Source of the DNA: CAZFVY01 sp964522665
GTDB lineage: Bacteria; Verrucomicrobiota; Verrucomicrobiia; Limisphaerales; CAZFVY01
Assembly: GCA_964522665.1 (NCBI GenBank)
Contig: CAZFVY010000045.1
Coordinates: 1 to 51,855, forward strand
DNA: 51,855 nucleotides
Direction: 5' to 3'
Below, in pieces: positions 34,903 through 43,437 of this stretch. A model generated the notes under the pieces. It saw only the letters and a program-made list of their open reading frames with translations. It was not told the origin of the DNA and searched no databases. Numbering within the stretch: the first letter of the stretch is position 1; the number at the start of each line of letters is the position of its first letter. Position numbers and translations under genes: made by a program.

Positions 34903-35346
34903 GAAGTGATTCGGTTGCGCTTTCCCAAGCATTCCGAACCGGCCAAGGCCGCGTCCGTAGGGAAAGCCGGAAAGCAAGCGCTCCAATTCTAGCGGCGCCC
35001 GTGACCCAAAGTCAGTCGAATTCGACTATTCCCGCGACGCCGCCCGGGGAATAAACCAGGCCCGAAGCTCCACCCATCGGGCCGTAACGCCTCTCTCGTA
35101 GTGCGAAGATACAACCAATTCCGACGCCGGGTCCGACGCCAACTATGGGGCAAGCGCCCCACTTAGCGCGACAAGGGCGAACGCTTCAGCCATGTTTTCG
35201 CCCGGAACATTTTCACTTTCAAGGGGATGCAAACTAGCCGAGGAAACTGGCACAACTCTTGCCCGTAAACTGAGGCCGGCTTCCACGCCCGGGCGAATTC
35301 AGGCCTTGAATCAGAGGGCGTTTAGCGGTAATTTTTGACTGGCGAT
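34903..35346. other. Divergent intergenic region with sigma-54 site
   Basis: 444 bases between the amidohydrolase start and the coiled-coil gene. Short frames here are not supportable. A small hairpin (TGGGGC-AAGC-GCCCCA, about 35145-35160) and the sigma-54 promoter at 35248-35262 are the only structures I can name. Confidence 0.5.
35248..35262 (+). promoter_or_regulatory. Sigma-54 (RpoN) promoter
   Basis: TGGCAC (35248-35253), five bases, TTGC (35259-35262): an exact match to the -24/-12 consensus TGGCAC-N5-TTGC. It faces the gene starting at 35347, leaving an untranslated leader of about 75 bases. About 240 bases of gene-free DNA upstream could hold activator sites, though I cannot identify a dyad for a specific activator. 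Confidence 0.8.
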
Positions 35347-35877
35347 ATGAACACCTTAAGCAAGCTCCTATTGATGGCAGCCTTGGGTCTGTTCCTCTCG
35401 CCCGCCTTGCGCGCGGACGACGAATCACCGGTCCGCAAGGTCGGTGACACGAAGGTCGAGTCCACCGGCGCAACGACCGGTTCTCCCGTTAAAAAGCAAC
35501 CGCGCGATACCGTCGGCGTCCAGTTGCCGCCGAGCGGCGCGGCGTTTGGCGCGGGCCTCACGCCGGCCTCGCCCCTTCCCTTTCCGTCCACGCTCTCTCC
35601 CGAGGTCAAGACGCTGGTGAATAAATTCCAGGCCGATCGGCAGGCCTATTTGAAGAAGCAGGCCGAGCTGCAGAAATTACTGAAGAGTTCCTCGAGCGAG
35701 CAGCGCCAGGAATTGCGGGACCAACTGAACAACAATCTCGACAAGTGGAAATCGGAGCAACTCGAACTGAGGCAGGACATCCGCGACCATTTGAACGAGT
35801 TGAAAGGCGAGCTTTCGCGACGCGATCAGCTGCTCAACGACGCCAAAGAAGCCTCGAAAGATCACCGCGCCAAGTAG
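35347..35877 (+). CDS. Exported coiled-coil protein of unknown function
   Basis: 176 residues from the ATG at 35347. A signal peptide (MNTLSKLLLMAALGLFLSPALRA) is followed by a Pro/Thr/Gly-rich low-complexity stretch (to about residue 80) and a long charged helix. The helix (VNKFQADRQAYLKKQAELQK through LRDQLNNNLDKWKSEQLELR) is strongly heptad-like and probably a coiled coil. No enzyme motif is present. A sigma-54 promoter lies upstream. It precedes the NRPS-like gene by 319 bases on the same strand. A structural or envelope-stress role is possible but not shown. Confidence 0.82.
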   Translation: MNTLSKLLLMAALGLFLSPALRADDESPVRKVGDTKVESTGATTGSPVKKQPRDTVGVQLPPSGAAFGAGLTPASPLPFPSTLSPEVKTLVNKFQADRQAYLKKQAELQKLLKSSSSEQRQELRDQLNNNLDKWKSEQLELRQDIRDHLNELKGELSRRDQLLNDAKEASKDHRAK

Positions 35878-36196
35878 GTCGCGCGTCGGTCCGCGGCCGG
35901 CGGCGAGCCGGTTTCGCTTATCTTCATTGGAACACGCTCCCAGTTTGGTCATTCCCGTCTTCGTTACTTGCGTCCGTGGCGAACCGGCGCAACCAACTCG
36001 TCTTCGATCCCGAGTCCGCCGCCAGCACGGATACGCCCCGCGTCGCCGCACCGGCGCGACGCTCGACTCTCCGTCGGGCCTTGGACACAATTCACAACCG
36101 ACCGTACTCGCCCAATTTCGGCCGTGATTCCACCGAATGGGTGTAACAGACAGAGTTCGCGCTCCGTCTGAGATTTCGATAGCTTTCACCAGTCGC
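35878..36196. other. Intergenic leader of the NRPS-like gene
   Basis: 319 bases with no supportable gene. The notable element is an inverted repeat at 36147-36170 (CAGACAGAG, loop TTCGCG, CTCCGTCTG, one G.T pair), ending 26 bases before the start codon. I see no convincing sigma-70 or sigma-54 promoter. Confidence 0.5.
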
Positions 36197-39100
36197 ATGG
36201 ACTCACTGCTCGACGATCAAACGGCCGCCGCGGTTCCCGCCGCGGAGGCGGACTCGTGCCCGTTTGGCACAGTGGAGCTGGGCCGTTTCGTCGCCGCGTT
36301 CCTCGCGCTGGCGTTTCGTTATACCGGAGAGACCGAAGCGGCGGTCCGGTTGGCGCTGAAGCCGCGGAAGGGCCCGATCTCGTCCACCGACCTGGCGTGT
36401 TCGTTGGAGCCGCAGTCGCCCCTCCGCCACCTGCTCGACCGCGTGCGCGCCATCCTGGACGAGCTGGGCGCAGGCTGGAGCGCCGACTGGCGCGACTGGC
36501 GTGGCGCGGAACTCAGCTTGGAATGGCTCGGCAACCCGCTCAGCTCCGCGAAGGCAGATGGCAGCCTTCGCGCGAGAATGACGCTCTCTGAAGACCCGGA
36601 CGCCAGCCTACCCCCGTTGGCGGAAGTCGAATTGAGCGCCCCGGCGGAAATCGTTTACGCGGGACAGCATTGGCTCGCGCTGGCGTCGGCCCTGGATCGC
36701 GGCGGCGCCGAGACGCTCGCGGAAATCCCCCTCGTCGCGGGCGCCGAACTCGCGCGTCTCCTGGGGGAGTGGCGCGGCCAATCCTTTCGGCCTGAGCTCG
36801 CGCGGCGCGAGCGGCTGCCCGAACTATTCGAGGCGCAAGCCCGCCTGGGACCAGAACGAATCGCGATCCAATTCGGCGCGGAAACGCTGACCTACGCGCA
36901 AGTCGAAGCCGGCGCGAATCGATGGGCGAATCGGCTGCGCGCCCACGGTATTGGCCCCGGCCAAAACGTCGGCCTTCTGGCTCCGCGCTCGCCGGACCTC
37001 TATCTGGCCCTGCTGGCGATTTTGAAAACCGGGGCCGCGTACGTCCCGCTTGACCCTGAGGCGCCAGCCGAACGGGTTGCTTTTATGCTCGCCGACTGCC
37101 AGGCGCGGGCGCTGGTGACCACGACGACGCTCACGGAACGGAGCGCCGGCTTCTCGGGCTTGCGGTTCCTGCTGGACGCGCCGGAGCCAGCCGGTACCGC
37201 CGGCGCCCCGATCCCGCCACCCGCCTCAGGGAGTTCAGCCGAAGACACCTGCTATATCATCTACACTTCCGGTTCGACCGGCCAACCAAAGGGCGTCCCC
37301 ATCGACCACCGGGCGGCTTGCAACCTCGTGCGGGCCGAGGGGGAGCTTTTTGGCGTGCGGCCCGGCGACCGGGTTTATCAGGGCTTCTCGCTCGCGTTCG
37401 ACGCGTCGGTCGAAGAGATCTGGCTGGCGTTTTTTGCCGGCGCCACGCTGGTCCCGGCGACGCGTGAAATGGCACGGGCGGGCGCCGACCTGCCCCGCCA
37501 GCTGACCGAGGCCGGGGTCACCGTGCTTTCCTGCGTGCCGACGCTGTTGGCGATGTTCGAGGACGATCTGCCGAGCGTGCGTCTGCTCATCCTCGGCGGC
37601 GAACTTTGTCCATCGGCCCTGGCGGCGCGCTGGGCCAAACCGGGACGGCGGATGGTCAACACGTACGGGCCGACGGAAGCGACCGTGATCGCCACCTCGG
37701 GTGAATGCGGTCCCGAGCGGCCCATAACGATCGGCCGGCCCCTGCCCAATTATCACGCCTACATTCTCGACCCGCGCCTGGCGCCCGTGCCGATCGGCGT
37801 TCCCGGAGAACTCTGCCTCGCCGGGATCGGCATCGCGCGAGGTTACCTCGGGCGACCCGAGTTGACGGGCGAAAAGTTCGTCCCCAACCCGTTCGCGAAG
37901 GACGACCCGCATTTCGGACGGCTTTACCGGACCGGTGATCGCGTACGGTTCAACCCTGACGGTGAGATCGAGTTCCTGGGGCGGATCGACTCCCAGGTCA
38001 AGCTTCGCGGCTTCCGCGTCGAACTCGGCGAGATCGAAACCATTCTGCGCGAGCAGGCCGGCGTGCTGGACGCCGTGGTGGCGCTTCGCGAGGATCCGGA
38101 CGAGCTGCCGCGACTCGTCGGTTACGTCGTCATGCGGCGCGAAGCGACGCTCGACGAGACGGCGTTGCGCGCCGCGCTGCGCGACCGGTTGCCCGCCTAC
38201 ATGGTTCCGTCCGAGTTTGAAGGGCTGACCAGTCTGCCGCGCCTGCCCAGCGGCAAGGTCGATCGCCGGCGTTTGCCGGCGCCCATGCCGCGCCGACCCG
38301 ATCCCGGCCCGGTGAACGCCGGGCAAACCGACGCCGAGCGGAAGATTCTTGCCGTCTGGCAGGCGCTCTTTCGCGCGGGTCCGCTCGAACGCGACGCCGA
38401 TTTTTTTCTCGACCTGGGTGGCCACTCGCTGCTGGCGGCTCAAATGGTGTCGCAACTGCGCAAAGACCCGCAGTTCGCCTCGCTCTCGATGCTCGACGCC
38501 TACGAGCATCCGACCGCGGCCGCGCTGGCCGCCGCGCTGACCGCCCGCGTGGCGCCGCCCGCCGCGGACTCGAACTCGTCCACGAGCGCCCCGCCCTCGT
38601 CCGCGGCGTTCACGATTTGCGGCGCCTGGCAGGCGGTCGGCTTGTACTTCGCCGCGGGCTTCTTTTCGTTGCAGTGGCTGGCGCCGTATCTGACCTACAC
38701 CTGGATGCGGGAGAGCGACTACGATCTGCTGCCGGCGATCGTCGGTTCGCTGGCAAGTTTGCTCGGGCTTTATCCGCTCATGCTGCTCGCGACCATCGCC
38801 GTAAAATGGCTGGTGATCGGGCGCTACCGCGCGGGCGAATACCCGCTTTGGAGTTTCTATTACGCGCGCTGGTGGTTCGTAAACACGATCATCTCGGCGG
38901 TCCCGGTGGGCTATTTGACGGGCACACCGCTGTTAAATTGGTATTACCGATTGATGGGGGCCCGCGTCGGCGTGAACGTCCATCTGGGCAGCGAAAGCGC
39001 CTCCATTTTCGACCTGCTCTCCATCGGGGATGACACGTGCGTCGGCGTGGAAGCCAACCTCGGGGGCTACACCGTCGAGGCCGGGAAATTGCGCCTCGGT

Positions 39101-40762
39101 CCGATCACCATTGGCCGGCGCTGTTTCGTCGGCGCCCGGGCGGTGGTGCGCGAGGGCGCGCGGATCGAGGACGACGGCCAACTCGATGACCTTTCGTTGC
39201 TGCGACGCGGCGAAACCATCCCGCGGGGCGAATGTTGGCGCGGCTCCCCGGGACGCCCGACCCCGCGACCGCCCCGCCCGGCCAGCCCGCCGCGGCCAAG
39301 CCTGGCGAAGCGCCTCGGGTTCGGGCTGCTGCACGCGGTGGGGCTGTTTATTTTCCCCGTTTTTGTTCTCTCCGCCATCTTTCCTGGGATGATGCTGATG
39401 AACTACCTGAACTACGCGGACGATTATTACTGGTATCTCTTCCTCGCGCCGCCGGTGGCGTTGTCGTTTGTCGTGCTGCTCGGGTTGGAAATCGCGGCGA
39501 TCAAATGGCTATTCCTGGGACGGGTCAAGCCCGGCCGTTATCCGCTCCAAAGCTCTTTCTATTTTCGGAAGTGGTTCGTGGACCAATTGTTGGAATTGAG
39601 CCTCGATGTCCTCGGCCCGCTCTACGCGACGATTTATCTGGCGCCGTGGTATCGCCTGCTCGGGGCCAAACTGGGACCTCGGGCCGAAATCTCGACCGCG
39701 TCATTCATCTCGCCGGACCTGCTGACAATCGGCGAAGAAAGCTTCATCGCCGACTCGGTTTCGCTCGGCGCGGCACGGGTCGAAGACGGCGCCGTGACCA
39801 TCGGCGAGACTCGGATCGGACGACGTTCCTTCGTCGGCAATAGCGCGTGTCTGCCGCCTGGCACGAAGCTGGGGAGCGATAGCTTGATCGGATGTCTGTC
39901 AGCGCCCCCAACCAATCCGGATGAAGCCGCCCGCGACGGCGCGTCCTGGCTCGGTTCGCCCGCCATCTTCCTCCCCCAACGCCAGGCGAGCGCCGCGTTT
40001 CCGGTTGAAACCACGTTCCAACCGACGCGCAAGATGTGGTGGCAAAGGGCCGCCATCGAATTCATTCGCGTGATTCTCCCTTCGACCTGCTTCATCATTC
40101 TGACCAGTTTGCTCATGTCGGTCGTCGTCCTGATCGAAGATGATATCACGCTGACGCAGTTGTTACTCCTGTTTCCAATTCTGTACGCCGCCTGCGGGAT
40201 CGCGGCCACGCTTTTCACGGTCGCGCTCAAATGGGCGCTGGTGGGGCGCTATAAGCCGGGCGAGAAACCGCTCTGGACCACGTTCGTCTGGCGCACCGAA
40301 CTGGTCACCTCGATGCACGAGAACCTGGCCGATCTATTCTTCACCAACCTGCTCACGGGCACGCCTTATCTGGCCTGGTTTTTTCGACTGTTGGGAGCGA
40401 AAATTGGCAGGCGGGTCTATATGGAAACCACCGACCTGACCGAGTACGACCTCGTGAGCATTGGCGATGACGCGATCCTGAACGTCGATTGCACCTTGCA
40501 AACCCATTTGTTCGAGGATCGGGTGATGAAAATGTCCACGGTGGAAATTGGCCCGGGTTGCACGGTCGGAAGCTTATCACTGGTTCTCTATGATACGCGC
40601 ATGGAGCCGGGCGCGTCCCTGGGCGATTTGTCCCTGCTGATGAAAGGCGAAATCCTGCCGGCAGGGACCCGCTGGGAAGGAATACCCTCTCGACTCGCCA
40701 CCCCCACGTCGAAGGCTTCGGCGACCTCAAGTAACACGGAGCAGCCCAACGTTCCAGGTTGA
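36197..40762 (+). CDS. Pls-like single-module NRPS with three tandem membrane/beta-helix domains
   Basis: 1521 residues. Residues 1-205 resemble the C-terminal half of a condensation domain (FVAAFLALAFRYTGE) but lack HHxxxDG. An adenylation domain follows (about 205-695: YTSGSTGQPKG at 356, NTYGPTEAT at 488, LYRTGD, GRIDSQVKLRGFRVELGEIE). The carrier domain has LGGHSLLAA with Ser744 as the phosphopantetheine site. From about 805 come three homologous units, each with TM helices, then KWLVIGRYRAGEYPLW-, KWLFLGRVKPGRYPLQ- or KWALVGRYKPGEKPLW-type motifs, then a hexapeptide beta-helix (LLSIGDD, LLTIGEES, LVSIGDDA). This is the layout of epsilon-poly-L-lysine synthetase, with no thioesterase. The specificity residues read D402 A403 E406 S445 I465 G467 T489 V497 I498 K687, pointing to lysine or a similar cationic residue. 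The polymer product is inferred, not shown. Confidence 0.92.
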   Translation: MDSLLDDQTAAAVPAAEADSCPFGTVELGRFVAAFLALAFRYTGETEAAVRLALKPRKGPISSTDLACSLEPQSPLRHLLDRVRAILDELGAGWSADWRDWRGAELSLEWLGNPLSSAKADGSLRARMTLSEDPDASLPPLAEVELSAPAEIVYAGQHWLALASALDRGGAETLAEIPLVAGAELARLLGEWRGQSFRPELARRERLPELFEAQARLGPERIAIQFGAETLTYAQVEAGANRWANRLRAHGIGPGQNVGLLAPRSPDLYLALLAILKTGAAYVPLDPEAPAERVAFMLADCQARALVTTTTLTERSAGFSGLRFLLDAPEPAGTAGAPIPPPASGSSAEDTCYIIYTSGSTGQPKGVPIDHRAACNLVRAEGELFGVRPGDRVYQGFSLAFDASVEEIWLAFFAGATLVPATREMARAGADLPRQLTEAGVTVLSCVPTLLAMFEDDLPSVRLLILGGELCPSALAARWAKPGRRMVNTYGPTEATVIATSGECGPERPITIGRPLPNYHAYILDPRLAPVPIGVPGELCLAGIGIARGYLGRPELTGEKFVPNPFAKDDPHFGRLYRTGDRVRFNPDGEIEFLGRIDSQVKLRGFRVELGEIETILREQAGVLDAVVALREDPDELPRLVGYVVMRREATLDETALRAALRDRLPAYMVPSEFEGLTSLPRLPSGKVDRRRLPAPMPRRPDPGPVNAGQTDAERKILAVWQALFRAGPLERDADFFLDLGGHSLLAAQMVSQLRKDPQFASLSMLDAYEHPTAAALAAALTARVAPPAADSNSSTSAPPSSAAFTICGAWQAVGLYFAAGFFSLQWLAPYLTYTWMRESDYDLLPAIVGSLASLLGLYPLMLLATIAVKWLVIGRYRAGEYPLWSFYYARWWFVNTIISAVPVGYLTGTPLLNWYYRLMGARVGVNVHLGSESASIFDLLSIGDDTCVGVEANLGGYTVEAGKLRLGPITIGRRCFVGARAVVREGARIEDDGQLDDLSLLRRGETIPRGECWRGSPGRPTPRPPRPASPPRPSLAKRLGFGLLHAVGLFIFPVFVLSAIFPGMMLMNYLNYADDYYWYLFLAPPVALSFVVLLGLEIAAIKWLFLGRVKPGRYPLQSSFYFRKWFVDQLLELSLDVLGPLYATIYLAPWYRLLGAKLGPRAEISTASFISPDLLTIGEESFIADSVSLGAARVEDGAVTIGETRIGRRSFVGNSACLPPGTKLGSDSLIGCLSAPPTNPDEAARDGASWLGSPAIFLPQRQASAAFPVETTFQPTRKMWWQRAAIEFIRVILPSTCFIILTSLLMSVVVLIEDDITLTQLLLLFPILYAACGIAATLFTVALKWALVGRYKPGEKPLWTTFVWRTELVTSMHENLADLFFTNLLTGTPYLAWFFRLLGAKIGRRVYMETTDLTEYDLVSIGDDAILNVDCTLQTHLFEDRVMKMSTVEIGPGCTVGSLSLVLYDTRMEPGASLGDLSLLMKGEILPAGTRWEGIPSRLATPTSKASATSSNTEQPNVPG

Positions 40763-41217
40763 GGCGCGTTGGTCTCGACGGTTCTGGCTCGGCGGCCGCA
40801 AAACCCGCCGAGCGGCTAAGCTGGGAGATGGTGGAAGGGTCCGGCCGCAAAGTGGCAGGGCCAGGCGGAGAAGCGATTCTGCCGCCAAAACTTCCTTGGC
40901 ACGAAAACCGCTGCAAGCCTTTTAGTCGATGGTGGACCTCACCAAAGTGGGACGCAGTCCCCAATTCTGAGGTGGCCCTTCAGGCGGTTGGGGCGAGGTC
41001 CACATTGGATGGAAGTCGGGTTGCTAACATTTGCGCGGAGAGGGTGGGCGATCAATCGTTGCCGACGATCGCCCATGCGTTCCTCGGGGCCAAACGACGG
41101 CGCCACTGTTTCCGGGGGATTCCAGGCAGCAAGTTCGGGAGATGTCATGGAGCTTGCTCGGGTCTGGAGCCCCGTTAATGAGGTAACCATTCCGACGGAA
41201 GGAGGGCTAATCACTCT
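40763..41217. other. Intergenic region between NRPS and PPTase
   Basis: 455 bases. The one long frame across it has no domain and poor composition, so I do not call it. At 40896-40912 the sequence TTGGCACG-AAAA-CCGCT keeps the full sigma-54 -24 box and the -12 GC at correct spacing, but the -12 TT is CC. It lies about 300 bases before the next gene. GGAGG at 41201-41205 serves the next start codon. Confidence 0.4.
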
Positions 41218-41997
41218 GTGACCGAGACCCTCGCGAACCGGCCCACCACCGCCATACCGTTGGACTTCCACGAATCCCCGCACGAAACCGACGTGGATCG
41301 GGAACGGATACACGCCTGGGTCTGCGACTTGGATGACGAATGGCTGACCGAAGGGCTGAACCATTCGGTGCTCTCGGACGCCGAGGTCAGCCGCTCCGAA
41401 CGCTGCGAGGACTGGCGGCTCTGCCAGCGTTTTCTCCGCAGCCGGGTCATCCTGCGGCACCTGCTCGGGAGTTGGACCGGCGTCCCGCCCGACGAGCTTT
41501 ATTTGGAGCGCGATCCGCATGGCAAACCATTCCTGGCGTTCCCCGCCAACCAAGGCAAACCACCCCTGAGAACGCCGAAGTTCAACTTGTCCCGCGCCGA
41601 CAACCTTCTGTTGCTGGGAATCTCCCCCACGGCGGAAATTGGCGTGGATGTGGAGGTGATCCGCACCGACTTCGACGTCGCGCCGCTGGTGGAAGATTAT
41701 TTCTCCGGTTTGGAAGCTCGCTGGCTGACGGCGCTGGCGGCGAGCGAACGGCCCACCGCTTTTTTTAAGTGTTGGACCATGAAGGAAGCGTTTCTCAAGG
41801 CGTCCGGTTTGGGGCCGGCCTTGGGCATGCATACAGTGGAGATTGAACTGGACTCTTCCGGCGCCCCTTGGGTCGCTCGGGTCGCCGAAGAACTCGCTCC
41901 GTTTCGTCCCGACGCGTGTTGTCAGCGGACACTTCCTTGCGGGCAAGAGACCGCGGTAGTCAGCGTCGTTTCCGGCAGGTTTTCGGTCACTCGCTGA
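41218..41997 (+). CDS. 4'-phosphopantetheinyl transferase, Sfp type
   Basis: 259 residues with a GTG start behind GGAGG (12-base spacing). Motifs of the Sfp/AcpT superfamily are visible in order: RSRVILRHLLGS, DPHGKPFLAF, FNLSRADNLLLLGI, the Mg-binding IGVDVEVIR and FFKCWTMKEAFLKASGLG. It would transfer phosphopantetheine from CoA to a carrier-domain serine, most simply Ser744 of the upstream synthetase, the only carrier domain in the window. Length is at the upper end for the family (usually 220-250), with about 20 extra N-terminal residues. Confidence 0.93.
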   Translation: MTETLANRPTTAIPLDFHESPHETDVDRERIHAWVCDLDDEWLTEGLNHSVLSDAEVSRSERCEDWRLCQRFLRSRVILRHLLGSWTGVPPDELYLERDPHGKPFLAFPANQGKPPLRTPKFNLSRADNLLLLGISPTAEIGVDVEVIRTDFDVAPLVEDYFSGLEARWLTALAASERPTAFFKCWTMKEAFLKASGLGPALGMHTVEIELDSSGAPWVARVAEELAPFRPDACCQRTLPCGQETAVVSVVSGRFSVTR

Positions 41998-42281
41998 CCC
42001 GACCGGCCTCGCTTGGGCACAACCTCGGCTCGCCTTGCATGGATCGCACGCTTCGAGCGCTTCCGACCCAACGCCCCGGAGGAACCCGCTAACGGATTCC
42101 GCAACTCCTCGTCGCGCCTGCGCCCGTCCCCAGACAGACTTGAGGTGCGACTCTGATCGGCTATCCTGATCCCGTTGAAGACGTTCCTTGGACCAACCGC
42201 CGCCTCGCGGGCGCTCCCGCGTCTGACGTCGCGTAGGGTCCCTGCCACCCCCGTCGCGGGCTACCGACGCCGCGATCCCCG

Positions 42282-42839
42282 ATGAAGCTTCGCTGGGTCT
42301 GGCTCATTGCCGGTATCGTGCTGCTGGACGCGATCCTGGGCAGTTGGTGGTGGCGCCGCGAGCGCGAGCGCAGTCAGGACGGGCCGATCCTCGCCGCCGC
42401 CGCGCGCTACGGTGTGGAACCGGCGCTGATCAAAGCCGTCGTCTGGCGGGAAAGCTGGTTCAATCCCCGCGTCGAGGGCCGCGCGGGCGAGGCGGGGTTG
42501 ATGCAAATCCGCCTGCCCGTTGCCCGGGAATGGTCGGCCGCCGAAGGCGGCAAAGCCATCGCCCGCGAGCAGTTGTTCGACCCGACGATCAACACCCGGG
42601 TGGGCGCCTGGTACCTCGGCAAGCTTTTGCGCCGCTACGCCCAAGCTGACAATCCTTTGCTCTACGCGCTGGCCGACTACAACGCTGGCCGGAGTAATGT
42701 GCTGCGTTGGAGCCAAGGCTCCGCCACGACGAACAGCGCGGCGCTGCTGGCCCAAATCACCTTCCCCGGCGTGAAACGATACGTCGAAAGCGTCCTTGAG
42801 CGCCGCGATTACTATCGGCCGATCTTTCCGGAGCGATGA
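42282..42839 (+). CDS. Membrane-anchored lytic transglycosylase (SLT domain)
   Basis: 185 residues. An N-terminal TM anchor (WVWLIAGIVLLDAILGSWWW) is followed by a compact SLT/goose-lysozyme-like domain: YGVEPALIKAVVWRESWFNP with the catalytic Glu, GEAGLMQI, DPTINTRVGAWYL, and YALADYNAGRSNV. It cleaves the peptidoglycan glycan strand to give anhydro-muropeptides. It converges with the SNase-like gene (36 bases). Such small enzymes commonly open the wall for pili or secretion machines, which fits the nearby pilT. Confidence 0.92.
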   Translation: MKLRWVWLIAGIVLLDAILGSWWWRRERERSQDGPILAAAARYGVEPALIKAVVWRESWFNPRVEGRAGEAGLMQIRLPVAREWSAAEGGKAIAREQLFDPTINTRVGAWYLGKLLRRYAQADNPLLYALADYNAGRSNVLRWSQGSATTNSAALLAQITFPGVKRYVESVLERRDYYRPIFPER

Positions 42840-42875
42840 CCCTTCGCGGTACCCGGTGTCCCGCGCCAAAGACGC

Positions 42876-43436
42876 TCACTTCCAAATGCCACGGCGCTGG
42901 TCCTGAGCTTCGCGTTCCGCCCGGACCAACGCGTATTGGTCGTTGAGCGGCAGGCACTTGATATAGTCGCGGTTGACGGCCGCCCAGCCAGTTTGCGCGA
43001 CGTTCAGGTTGACGTTCGTCTCGCCAAGATGCGCGACGCCAATTCCGATTCGGCGCGGCGTCTTGAACGTCAGGTCGATTTCGACCTGGTTCGACATCAA
43101 GAGCGAGATTAGATTGGTCTTACTGGACCCAGCGAGTTCCCTTTTGACCGGGTCCCGCGCCCGGCGCCAGTCCGGGGCCTCAATACCGGCGAGCCGGATG
43201 ACGTATCCATGCCCCTCCTCGTCCTTGAGCCTGAAGGTGTCGCCGTTGACAACGCTCGTCACCTGTCCCTTTAGATGACCAACGATCTTCGGCTGGAGGT
43301 CGCCCCGTTCGCGCCAAAGCGTGTAATAATCAATCGGCGGCTGGAAGACCTCGCGGTGCTGGTACGCGACGACCGCTCCGGCGGCCACGAGGCCAAACAC
43401 GATGACAATGATGACTCGGCGAATGGCGCGAAACAT
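42876..43436 (-). CDS. Membrane-anchored SNase-like (thermonuclease-fold) protein
   Basis: 186 residues from ATG 43436, one base after the stop of the upstream gene (TGATATG). A TM helix (about 7-25: RVIIVIVFGLVAAGAVVAY) leads to an SNase domain: GQVTSVVNGDTFRL (Asp66) and IRLAGIEAPDW. Compared with staphylococcal nuclease, Arg35 is kept (Arg81), but Asp40 and Glu43 are exchanged to Glu86 and Asp89. The Arg87 region is only loosely matched (PRRIGIGVAHL). It is probably extracytoplasmic. Nuclease activity is plausible but uncertain. Confidence 0.78.
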   Translation of the reverse strand: MFRAIRRVIIVIVFGLVAAGAVVAYQHREVFQPPIDYYTLWRERGDLQPKIVGHLKGQVTSVVNGDTFRLKDEEGHGYVIRLAGIEAPDWRRARDPVKRELAGSSKTNLISLLMSNQVEIDLTFKTPRRIGIGVAHLGETNVNLNVAQTGWAAVNRDYIKCLPLNDQYALVRAEREAQDQRRGIWK

Positions 43437-43437
43437 A

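Noticed and set aside
40759..41178. 139-codon frame between the NRPS and PPTase genes
   Set aside because: No domain, odd composition (many Trp/Cys/Arg) and a start without a ribosome-binding site.
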